A stretch of 11,586 nt of DNA from Spirochaetia bacterium (GTDB lineage Bacteria > Spirochaetota > Spirochaetia > Treponematales > Breznakiellaceae): contig BOBI01000065.1 in the NCBI GenBank assembly GCA_026002305.1, positions 1-11,586 of the forward strand, written 5' to 3'. This document shows positions 1 through 5,996 of this stretch, in pieces. Position 1 is the first letter of the stretch, and every line of letters begins with the position of its first letter. The translations under genes and the position numbers were made by a program. Under the pieces are notes generated by a model. It was not told where the DNA came from and made no database searches. It was given only the letters and a program-made list of their open reading frames with translations.

Positions 1-297
1 GCGTGGTCTGCTATGGGCCTAATATATTATGAAACCGGCGATTTTAAAAATGCCGAAAATGCCTACCTTTCCGCGCTTAAAACAAAGTCGGCAGCGCCCG
101 AAACGCTTAATAATCTTGGGGTCTTGTATTTTACCAGCTGTAATTATGATGCGGCCTGCGGGTATTTCGAGCGCGCAGTTACACTTGCGCCCGCTTACAT
201 TGACGCGCTAATAAATTTGCGCGATACGTATACGGAACTGAATAACGGAACAGGGGCTGCAACCATACAGCAAACCTTGGATGCATTGCAAGTGTGA
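1..297 (+). CDS. TPR-repeat protein, 3' end only
   Basis: The frame is open from the first base of the window, so this is the C-terminal end of a longer protein; the ATG at 13 is inside a repeat and is not a convincing start. About 98 residues are visible. They form two clear tetratricopeptide repeats with the usual pattern of small and aromatic residues (Gly-Leu-Ile-Tyr-Tyr then Ala-Tyr-Ala-like positions; Asn-Asn-Leu-Gly-Val-Leu-Tyr then Tyr-Phe-Glu-Arg-Ala-Val). A third, weaker repeat and a short tail follow. TPR arrays bind partner proteins, so the role depends on the missing N-terminal part. The stop codon overlaps the GTG start of the next gene by four bases (GTGA), which suggests translational coupling with the YmdB-like protein. 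The TPR call is secure; the specific function is unknown. Confidence 0.85.
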   Translation, partial: AWSAMGLIYYETGDFKNAENAYLSALKTKSAAPETLNNLGVLYFTSCNYDAACGYFERAVTLAPAYIDALINLRDTYTELNNGTGAATIQQTLDALQV

Positions 298-1076
298 AAA
301 TACTTTATATTGCCGAATTGGTCGGAAAAGCCGGTGTTTATTGCTTTAAAAAACTAATAAATGAGCTAAAAAAAGAAACGGAAGCCGATTTTGTTATTGT
401 TTGTGCCGATGGAGCCACCGGTGCAGGCGGCCTTGGCATGAATCATGCCGGTTATCTGCAAAAGCTTGGGGCAAATGTTATAACACTGGGCGATTTTTGT
501 TTTTATAAAAAGGATCTCACGGAAAATATTGATAAAACCCGCAACATTCTGCGCCCCGCAAACCTTTCAAAGCACTCGCCGGGCAAAGGCGAAGGCGTTT
601 TCAAAACCAAACGCGGCGAAAGGATAGCGGCGGCCGTCTTACTAGGCCAAAGCAGCTTTAGCCGTATTCACGCGGAAAACCCCATCGACGCGCTGGAAAT
701 CCTGCTAACGCGCTTAAAAAAAGAAACTCCGTTTATCATTATGGATTTTCACGCACAGGCTACCGCCGAAAAACAAACCCTGTTCGCCGCCGCCAGCGGC
801 CATTGTACCGCAGTCATCGGCTCCCATTGCCGTGTCCAAACCGCCGACGCCCGCATAAGCGGCGGCACCGCCCTAATAACAGACGCAGGCCGCACCGGCA
901 GCGCCCTATCCTGCGGCGGCAACGATGCCCGCTTGCGCATCAACCAGTATATATCAGGAATCCCCGACTGGACAAAAGAAGCGTGGGATTATCCTCAACT
1001 GCAAGGTGTTCTTATAGAAGCAAACGCCACAGGAGAGGCCGCCGCCATTACTACAATTTGCCGGAATGTGGGGTAG
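294..1076 (+). CDS. YmdB/DR1281-family metallophosphoesterase homologue with degenerate metal site
   Basis: This 260-residue protein has the length and layout of the TIGR00282/YmdB family, which in Bacillus and Deinococcus is a binuclear-metal 2',3'-cyclic-nucleotide phosphodiesterase. Family landmarks are visible: the Lys-Ile-Leu-Tyr-Ile-Ala N-terminus, Leu-Arg-Pro-Ala-Asn at 86-90, Asp-Phe-His-Ala at 151-154, His-x-x-Val-Gln-Thr-Ala-Asp at 178-185 and Ile-Thr-Asp-x-Gly near 215. The metal and catalytic positions known from YmdB (D8, E39, N40, N67, H68, H150, H175, H177) read here as E8, D39, G40, D67, F68, H153, H178 and R180. The catalytic His68 equivalent and at least two ligands are therefore replaced, and phosphodiesterase activity is doubtful. 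It starts at GTG inside the stop codon of the TPR gene, so the two are probably co-expressed. A binding or scaffold role is possible. The fold assignment is confident; loss of activity is inferred. Confidence 0.85.
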   Translation: MKILYIAELVGKAGVYCFKKLINELKKETEADFVIVCADGATGAGGLGMNHAGYLQKLGANVITLGDFCFYKKDLTENIDKTRNILRPANLSKHSPGKGEGVFKTKRGERIAAAVLLGQSSFSRIHAENPIDALEILLTRLKKETPFIIMDFHAQATAEKQTLFAAASGHCTAVIGSHCRVQTADARISGGTALITDAGRTGSALSCGGNDARLRINQYISGIPDWTKEAWDYPQLQGVLIEANATGEAAAITTICRNVG

Positions 1077-1097
1077 GTAGAAAATCCGCCCCATCCG

Positions 1098-1889
1098 TTA
1101 TAAAATGCTCTGTAGGAATTGTCTGGTGCGGTCGTTTTCGGGGTTTGTAAAGATTTTTGCGGGCGGGGCTTCTTCCAAGACTATGCCGCCATACATAAAG
1201 ACAACTTTGTCGGCAACTTCGCGGGTAAAGCCCATTTCGTGACTTACGACAATCATTGTCATACCGGCGGCGGCGAGGCTTTTCATTACGGCAAGCACTT
1301 CGCCGACGAGTTCCGGATCCAGCGCCGAGGTTGGCTCGTCGAAAAGCATTATTTTGGGTTCCATGGCGAGGGCGCGGGCAATGGCGACGCGCTGCTGCTG
1401 ACCGCCCGAAAGCTGTCCCGGCCATGCGTCAATTTTATCGGCAAGCCCCACCCTGTCAAGGAGAACACGGGCGCGCTCGCGGGCTTCTTCGGCGGAAATT
1501 TTGCGCACGTTAATAAGCGCCAGCATAATGTTATCCAAAACCGTTTTGTGTGGAAACAAGTTAAATCGCTGAAAAACCATGCCTATTTCCAAGAGCGATT
1601 CGGCAAGCTCGGTGTTTTTTATTTTTACTTGATTCACGCCTTTTTTGTTGTCAAAAAGAAGTTTTTCCTCAATGTAGATGCGGCCGCTGTCGATATTTTC
1701 AAGGTGCTTTAAACAGTGCAAGTATGTTGATTTGCCCGCACCGGAGGGGCCGATAATGCAGACAACTTCGCCGGCATGAACTTCAAGGTTTACGCCTTTT
1801 AAAATATGCAGGCTGCCGAAACTTTTGTGTACATCTTCGGTTTTTATCATCAGCATTGGTTCATTCGATTCTTTTGACTCTATTTGCAC
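1098..1889 (-). CDS. polar amino-acid ABC transporter ATP-binding protein (GlnQ/HisP type)
   Basis: This is the cytoplasmic ATPase subunit of an amino-acid importer. All ABC motifs are intact: Walker A Gly-Pro-Ser-Gly-Ala-Gly-Lys-Ser-Thr, Q-loop Val-Phe-Gln-Arg-Phe-Asn-Leu-Phe-Pro, signature Leu-Ser-Gly-Gly-Gln-Gln-Gln-Arg, Walker B with Asp-Glu-Pro-Thr-Ser-Ala-Leu-Asp-Pro, and the switch His in Ser-His-Glu-Met-Gly. The Q-loop and D-loop wording is typical of the PAAT family (GlnQ, HisP, ArtP). A slightly long Lys/Glu-rich insert lies between the A-loop region and the Q-loop. The GTG start at 1889 is supported by a GAGG about eight bases upstream that overlaps the permease stop codon. ATG codons 12 and 14 are alternatives that would remove a charged leader. 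It is the last gene of the binding protein-permease-ATPase operon and is convergent with the YmdB-like gene, 21 bases away. The substrate cannot be read from this subunit. Confidence 0.95.
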   Translation of the reverse strand: MQIESKESNEPMLMIKTEDVHKSFGSLHILKGVNLEVHAGEVVCIIGPSGAGKSTYLHCLKHLENIDSGRIYIEEKLLFDNKKGVNQVKIKNTELAESLLEIGMVFQRFNLFPHKTVLDNIMLALINVRKISAEEARERARVLLDRVGLADKIDAWPGQLSGGQQQRVAIARALAMEPKIMLFDEPTSALDPELVGEVLAVMKSLAAAGMTMIVVSHEMGFTREVADKVVFMYGGIVLEEAPPAKIFTNPENDRTRQFLQSIL

Positions 1890-1898
1890 GGGCGGACC

Positions 1899-2576
1899 TC
1901 ACTCGTAAACCGAATATTTTTTTTCAAGTTTGTTGAAAATCAACGAAAAAATCGCGGTGATGATAAGGTAAAGGATCATAGCGGGAATATAAACCAGGGC
2001 CGAGCGGGTAGAACCCTCGATGTTGCGGGTGGCTTTTGTTATATCAACAAGCGCGATAATCGACACCAAACTGGCATCTTTTAAAACCATGATAAATTCA
2101 TTACCCACCGGCGGAATAAGGCGGCGTATCGACTGCGGAATAATGACAAGCCGCATGGTTTGCGCGTACGAAAGCCCCAGCGCCTTAGACGCCAAAAACT
2201 GCCCCTTGTCTATACTCTGTATGGCGGCACGGATAATTTCAGCGCAATAAGCGGCGGAGTTAAGACCAAAGGCAACAAAGGCCGCCAAAAACCTATCGAC
2301 AAACGGGTTGCCGGTGTTTATCATAAAAACCGGCGAGATCATCGGCAGGGCATAATAAATAAAATAAAGCTGCATTAAAAGCGGCGTGCCCCTAAAAAAG
2401 AAAATGTACGCATCACATAATTTGTTGATTATCTTTCGTTTAGACATCTTCCCCAAAGCTAAAAATATGCTGAGGAAAAGCCCCGCGGTAACGGCCGCTA
2501 TCGTTAAAAGTATCGTAATTCTAGCCCCCGCAAGAAGCTGCGGAAGCCATGAAATCATTTTTTGTCCGGTGTTCAT
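1899..2576 (-). CDS. polar amino-acid ABC transporter permease (His/Glu/Gln/Arg family)
   Basis: This 225-residue inner-membrane subunit matches the HisM/GlnP family in length. It begins with a short amphipathic segment, then a first membrane helix (about 17-40), followed by four more hydrophobic segments. The family hallmark Phe-Arg-Gly-Thr-Pro-Leu-x-x-Gln-Leu is at about 61-70. The cytoplasmic EAA-like coupling loop reads Ser-Lys-Ala-Leu-Gly-Leu-Ser-x-x-Gln-Thr with the following Pro-Gln-Ser and Pro-Pro-x-x-Asn-Glu, and it docks onto the ATPase. Only one permease gene is present, so the channel is presumably a homodimer. The gene begins 24 bases after the binding-protein stop and ends 9 bases before the ATPase. 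No strong Shine-Dalgarno site precedes the ATG at 2576, and Met7 is an alternative start. Confidence 0.95.
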   Translation of the reverse strand: MNTGQKMISWLPQLLAGARITILLTIAAVTAGLFLSIFLALGKMSKRKIINKLCDAYIFFFRGTPLLMQLYFIYYALPMISPVFMINTGNPFVDRFLAAFVAFGLNSAAYCAEIIRAAIQSIDKGQFLASKALGLSYAQTMRLVIIPQSIRRLIPPVGNEFIMVLKDASLVSIIALVDITKATRNIEGSTRSALVYIPAMILYLIITAIFSLIFNKLEKKYSVYE

Positions 2577-2600
2577 TAGACGGTTTTTTTAATCCGCTAT

Positions 2601-3398
2601 TTAAAAACTGTTTCTGGCCGGGGTTACCATATCAATTTTTAGGATGTCCAAAGAAATTTTTTGCAGTGTACCCTCTTCAAAAAGTTCGTCCAATGCTTTG
2701 TTCAGCGCTGCAGTTAACTCATCGTTACCTTTTTTTAAGCAGATACCAAAAAATTCATCGGCTTCGCCCTGCCAGACAATTTCAAAAGGAGAGTCATCGG
2801 AAACAGTATAATCAAGAGCGACAAGGCTATCTGTCACAATCGCATCAACACGTTTCAATGCAAGCTCGTCAAAGCAGCTTGTTACTTTTTCGTATTCATA
2901 GGGTGTAAATTTTAAACCCAAGGCAGCTTGGCGTGTCATTACAATGTCGGATGTTGTTTCAGCCTGATAGGCAACGCCTAATCCTGTTAAATCCATAAAT
3001 CCTTGAGGTTTTTTGCCGGAACCCTTTAAAAGCACTATAGCCAGCGCATTACCCACATAGGGTTTGGTAAAGTTATGAGCCGCCTGACGTTCAGGATTTA
3101 TAGTAACAGCAGACATAATGCAGTCGTAGCGGTTGGTAGAAACACCTGCAAAAATACCATCCCACGCCGTATCCACAAATTTAGGCGTAAGCCCCAGTTT
3201 TGCGGCAAGCGCCTTTCCCATTTCAACATCAAAACCGGCAATTTCACCCCTATCATTGTAGTATTCCAACGGTGGGTAACCAATTTCCATACCGATGGTC
3301 AGCACACCCTTTTCCATAGTAAGACCCGATTGTTTTGCCTTACACCCCGCAAACGTAATTGCTATTGCCAAAATTAATAAAATACAAACTTTTTTCAT
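2601..3398 (-). CDS. amino-acid-binding lipoprotein of the ABC importer (SBP_bac_3)
   Basis: This is the extracytoplasmic receptor of the importer. Residues 1-18 are a lipoprotein signal peptide (Met-Lys-Lys, hydrophobic core, Phe-Ala-Gly) and Cys19 is the expected lipid-modified residue. Phe at -3 of the lipobox is unusual for Gram-negatives in general but would fit the looser spirochaetal lipobox. The mature part has family 3 landmarks: Gly-Tyr-Pro-Pro-Leu-Glu, Gly-Phe-Asp-Val-Glu, Trp-Asp-Gly-Ile-Phe-Ala-Gly, Asn-Pro-Glu-Arg (the Arg that grips the substrate carboxylate) and Asp-Ala-Ile-Val-Thr-Asp (the Asp that takes the amino group). Both ligand-contact residues are present, so an alpha-amino acid is the likely substrate; its identity is unknown. 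It is the first gene of the operon and has a strong AGGAG six bases before the ATG. Confidence 0.95.
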   Translation of the reverse strand: MKKVCILLILAIAITFAGCKAKQSGLTMEKGVLTIGMEIGYPPLEYYNDRGEIAGFDVEMGKALAAKLGLTPKFVDTAWDGIFAGVSTNRYDCIMSAVTINPERQAAHNFTKPYVGNALAIVLLKGSGKKPQGFMDLTGLGVAYQAETTSDIVMTRQAALGLKFTPYEYEKVTSCFDELALKRVDAIVTDSLVALDYTVSDDSPFEIVWQGEADEFFGICLKKGNDELTAALNKALDELFEEGTLQKISLDILKIDMVTPARNSF

Positions 3399-3404
3399 TG
3401 CCTT

Positions 3405-3409
3405 CTCCT
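3405..3409 (-). promoter_or_regulatory. ribosome binding site of the binding lipoprotein
   Basis: A full AGGAG read on the minus strand lies six bases upstream of the ATG at 3398. It fixes the start of the lipoprotein and is the best Shine-Dalgarno site of the importer operon. The permease, which lacks one, probably depends on translation coming from this gene. Confidence 0.8.
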
Positions 3410-3435
3410 TTTAATAGGTAACATTGTATTTCTTA

Positions 3436-3465
3436 ATTATTACCGCAATTTGCCGCGCAATGCAA
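3436..3465 (-). promoter_or_regulatory. candidate sigma70-type promoter of the amino-acid importer operon
   Basis: On the minus strand TTGCAT (3465-3460) and AATAAT (3441-3436) are separated by 18 bases and sit about 40 bases upstream of the lipoprotein start. Each box is close to consensus, but the region is AT-rich on this side and other pairs (for example TACAAT a little downstream, with a short spacer) are possible. The position is sensible for the first gene of the operon. Confidence 0.3.
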
Positions 3466-3600
3466 CATACGTGCGCAAACCCGCTCCACCACTATTGGTC
3501 AGTGTTACACTATTATTTGGAATGGTCAGTGTGGTCGGTGGTTTTCCTAAAAGTAAAACTCCCGCCGGATTGGTAACCTTTCTTGAACTTGAGAGTTCCA
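3440..3600 (-). other. non-coding or remnant stretch between the divergent importer and HAD genes
   Basis: About 220 bases between the lipoprotein start (3398) and the HAD start (3619) hold no convincing complete gene. On the minus strand a frame stays open to a stop at 3440-3442. Its last 45 or so residues are Thr/Asn/Ser/Gly-rich, ending with segments such as Thr-Leu-Thr-Asn-Ser-Gly-Gly-Ala-Gly. This resembles the tail of an exported, low-complexity protein more than random sequence, and it is faintly like the protein that ends at 11331. It could be the decayed 3' end of such a gene. The evidence is weak; the candidate promoters for both flanking units lie in the same stretch. Confidence 0.2.
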
Positions 3601-3612
3601 GCAAAGTATAAT
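3583..3612 (+). promoter_or_regulatory. sigma70-type promoter of the HAD phosphatase gene
   Basis: TTGAAC (3583-3588) and a perfect TATAAT (3607-3612) are separated by 18 bases. A start point six to eight bases after the -10 box would fall at 3618-3620, which is on the ATG of the HAD frame at 3619. No Shine-Dalgarno site precedes that ATG. The promoter call rests on box quality and spacing alone. Confidence 0.55.
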
Positions 3613-3618
3613 TATAAG

Positions 3619-4287
3619 ATGGAGTTTTTATGCGGAGGGCATCCATCCGCCGTTATTTTTGATTTCGACGGCACGCTCTACAACCTAAAGCATTTTGTGC
3701 GGCATTTAATTTTTTCGTATTTGCCGGGAACCTTGCGTTTTCGTGCGGATCGCAAAGTGCGCAAAGAATTTAAAGGCTGCGACCTTGGCAGCGCCGATGC
3801 GTTATACGAAGTCTTTTTCGCACGCTTCGCAGCGTGCGCCGGTTTCAAGACAAGCGCGGCGGCAAGGCAATGGTACTTTTCATTTTATATGCCGCTAATG
3901 TGCCGTGTCTTAAAAAAGTATCATCCCGCACGAAAAAACATGATAGGGGCAATCCAAAATTTAAATAAGGCTAATATTCCTATAGCCGTGTATTCAGACT
4001 ACCCATGTACATTGCAACGTATGGAAGCTATAGGCTTACCATGCGGTATTTCTAAAATTCCTGCGGAGCACATTTTTGGCGTGGATAATTTTGGCGCACT
4101 AAAACCGGCTGTCCGCCCCTTCCGCTTAATCGCGGACACATTAGGCATACCCTGCGAAAAAGTTCTTGTGATAGGCGACAAAGACGACACCGATGGTGCA
4201 GGCGCGCGAGCCGCCGGTATGAAGTTTAGGCTGGTAAACTCATACGGAACCGTCAAAAACGCCGTACCTGCCGTGTGCGATACTTGA
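3619..4287 (+). CDS. HAD-superfamily phosphatase (phosphoglycolate phosphatase-like)
   Basis: This is a 222-residue HAD hydrolase with all four motifs, numbered from the ATG at 3619. Motif I is Asp15-Phe-Asp17-Gly-Thr (nucleophile and acid/base). Motif II is Ser126 in Val-Tyr-Ser-Asp. Motif III is Lys162 in Ala-Leu-Lys-Pro. Motif IV is Gly-Asp187-Lys-Asp-Asp190-Thr-Asp for magnesium. A helical cap lies between motifs I and II, as in phosphoglycolate phosphatase or sugar and nucleotide phosphatases; the substrate cannot be read. The frame can be extended to a TTG at 3583, but that codon lies in the -35 box of a good promoter. The ATG at 3619 coincides with the predicted transcription start, so a leaderless message is possible. 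A GGAG at 3621-3624 points to an ATG at 3630 that is out of frame. The neighbour 48 bases downstream encodes the PHP-kinase fusion and may be co-transcribed. Confidence 0.85.
   Translation: MEFLCGGHPSAVIFDFDGTLYNLKHFVRHLIFSYLPGTLRFRADRKVRKEFKGCDLGSADALYEVFFARFAACAGFKTSAAARQWYFSFYMPLMCRVLKKYHPARKNMIGAIQNLNKANIPIAVYSDYPCTLQRMEAIGLPCGISKIPAEHIFGVDNFGALKPAVRPFRLIADTLGIPCEKVLVIGDKDDTDGAGARAAGMKFRLVNSYGTVKNAVPAVCDT
3819..3838. repeat. perfect 8-bp inverted repeat inside the HAD gene
   Basis: CGCACGCT and AGCGTGCG are separated by a four-base TCGC loop, giving a perfect stem-loop. It lies in the coding sequence for the HAD cap domain (around Ala-Arg-Phe-Ala-Ala-Cys-Ala) and has no T-run on either side that would make it a terminator. 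It may be chance in GC-rich coding DNA or a dispersed palindrome. Confidence 0.4.
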
Positions 4288-4335
4288 AATTTTCTTGTCT
4301 TTTGTTATAGAATGTTAAATGGTCAAGGAATAGCA

Positions 4336-5862
4336 ATGTTCGATTTTGAGATAGCCTATTTCTTTTATAAGATATCCAAGATACTAGCTGTCTTTGAGGG
4401 AAATAAATATAAATCTGAAGCCTACTTTAAGGCAGCGATGGCAATTGATGCCTATGATAAATACGTCTCGCGTCTTACCGCGCAAAATAAACTTACAAGT
4501 ATTGACGGCATAGGTGAAAGCAGCGCAAAACTGATTAAGGAAATTATAGATACAAATAAATGCGGGTTGTTATCTGAGCTTGAAAGCAAATACAACATAG
4601 AGGATTATTCGCTTTTATTATCGTATGGGTTGAACGATAAACTGGTTAAAAAACTATTTGACAACGGGATTGCGACTTTCGGGCAATTGAAAATTACAGT
4701 AAATAAGCAAAAACCTTTGTTCTTAACAAAGACTGAGTTGAACAGCGTTCAAAATTTTATTACAAATTACGATAAGATAAATGGTCAATATCTTTTTTCT
4801 TATGCATTTTGCCTTTGTAATGAATTAACTGCGCTAATCAATGATAGTTTATCCGAGACGGCGGCAGAATTTAGTACCTCTTGGCAGGACAAAGTTGAAT
4901 GCGGTAAAATTTGCTGCTTGGATACCCGCTGTCAAAGCATAATAGACATAATTAAGGCAAACGAACGCTATACAAATATTGCTGTTTACGAAAATAAAGT
5001 TGAATGCATTACGCAATTCGGACTGCCTATACATGTAGACTTTGTCGGGTCGCTTGGTAATATGAACCGTATGAATATGCTTCGCGGCGATTTGCATATG
5101 CATACGACATGGAGCGATGGTAAACATAGTATCGAAGATATGGCGGGGTGCGCAAAAGCGCTTGGGCATGAATATATAGGGATAACCGACCATTCGTATT
5201 CTTTGCGGGTAGCAAACGGAATTTCCGAGGTTGACGCAAAGCAGCAAATAGAAGAGATTCATGCGCTGAATGGGAAAGGTATACGTATAGAAATATGCGG
5301 TAATATTGCTTCCGGCAAATCAACGATTGCAAAAGCGTTCGGGGCCGCAGGGTATAATTGTGTGTTTGAAAGTTTTGATGGCATTGCGAGTCTATCGGAT
5401 TTTTACGCAGACCCCAAACGTTTTGCGTTTGAAACGGAAATTGCTTTTACCATTCAACATTATTATCAAATAAAGAAAATAACAGGTGATAATACGATTA
5501 CAGATTTTTCGTTAATTAACGATTATGCTTTTGCATTGACTACACTTAATGCAGGTGAATTTTCAATATATAAAAAGTTGTTTTTTTACTTAATAAAACA
5601 AATAGGTGCGCCTAAGGAAATAATATGGATTGATGAGGTTCCCGCAGAGGGACTTCGCAGTAGAATTGAAAATCGTAACCGCTCTATCGAGAATACTATT
5701 TCACTTGATTATCTAAAAAAGGTACAAGATAATATTTGCAAGGCGCAAAAAGTAATTAATGATAAAGCGCAGAAGCATATTATAAATACCTTTGAAGTTG
5801 GTGTTAATGCGTATACACCTGATTTTTTGATTTCACTACTTAAAAAATTTCCGGCGGAATGA
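4336..5862 (+). CDS. chimeric protein: PolX-like HhH/degenerate polymerase module, truncated PHP domain, deoxynucleoside-kinase-like domain
   Basis: The ATG at 4336 is chosen because AAGGAA sits five bases before it and the PolX-type N-terminus begins there; an in-frame ATG at 4312 lacks such a site. Of 508 residues, 1-235 resemble the N-terminal part of bacterial PolX/PHP proteins. Two helix-hairpin-helix motifs are visible (Ile-Asp-Gly-Ile-Gly-Glu-Ser near 58, and a second near 103), followed by a nucleotidyltransferase-like stretch without the catalytic Asp-x-Asp and with almost no thumb. PHP begins at Gly-Asp-Leu-His254-Met-His256, with Asp261 and Ile-Thr-Asp-His286. It stops after about 60 residues, so the later metal ligands are absent. 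From about residue 316 to the end is a deoxynucleoside-kinase-like domain: P-loop Gly-Asn-Ile-Ala-Ser-Gly-Lys-Ser (322-329), Asp-Phe-Tyr-x-Asp-Pro-Lys-Arg-Phe-Ala-Phe, Asp-Phe-Ser, and a lid with repeated Arg. The kinase half looks functional and the PHP nuclease dead. An assembly chimera is an alternative explanation. Confidence 0.85.
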   Translation: MFDFEIAYFFYKISKILAVFEGNKYKSEAYFKAAMAIDAYDKYVSRLTAQNKLTSIDGIGESSAKLIKEIIDTNKCGLLSELESKYNIEDYSLLLSYGLNDKLVKKLFDNGIATFGQLKITVNKQKPLFLTKTELNSVQNFITNYDKINGQYLFSYAFCLCNELTALINDSLSETAAEFSTSWQDKVECGKICCLDTRCQSIIDIIKANERYTNIAVYENKVECITQFGLPIHVDFVGSLGNMNRMNMLRGDLHMHTTWSDGKHSIEDMAGCAKALGHEYIGITDHSYSLRVANGISEVDAKQQIEEIHALNGKGIRIEICGNIASGKSTIAKAFGAAGYNCVFESFDGIASLSDFYADPKRFAFETEIAFTIQHYYQIKKITGDNTITDFSLINDYAFALTTLNAGEFSIYKKLFFYLIKQIGAPKEIIWIDEVPAEGLRSRIENRNRSIENTISLDYLKKVQDNICKAQKVINDKAQKHIINTFEVGVNAYTPDFLISLLKKFPAE

Positions 5863-5996
5863 TGAAAAACACTGTTAGTGCTGCAATTGGTATTGTTGTT
5901 TCAAGAAAAGAGCAAATTATCAACTTTATTAATCGAACCTATTTCGTTAAAGTATTCTGTGCGTTTTCTTTTTATAACTTCATTTATGAAAAGTAA
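5862..5996 (+). pseudogene. short broken reading frame, possibly the start of a Nudix-type gene
   Basis: The ATG at 5862 overlaps the stop of the fusion gene (ATGATG arrangement), as a co-translated downstream gene would. The first 19 or so residues (Lys-Asn-Thr-Val-Ser-Ala-Ala-Ile-Gly-Ile-Val-Val-Ser-Arg-Lys) resemble the opening strand of Nudix hydrolases. The remaining 25 residues are Phe/Tyr/Asn-rich and show no family pattern, and the frame stops inside the 3' end of the convergent methyltransferase gene. This suggests a gene cut off by the junction with the AT-rich minus-strand operon. The Nudix reading is a guess from a very short stretch. Confidence 0.3.

Noticed and set aside
1069..1093. 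TGGGG...CCCCA inverted repeat between the YmdB-like and ATPase genes, considered as a bidirectional terminator
   Set aside because: The stem is only five base pairs with a 15-base loop and has no T-run, so it is too weak to support.
1119..1712. Long plus-strand open frame (197 codons) across the ABC ATPase gene
   Set aside because: It is the complement of an intact ABC ATPase with every motif in place. Its own translation is Phe/His/Lys-rich without any family pattern.
4849..5262. Minus-strand open frame (137 codons) opposite the PHP region
   Set aside because: It is antisense to clear HhH/PHP coding sequence, Cys/Tyr/His-rich, and without a ribosome binding site or recognisable motif.
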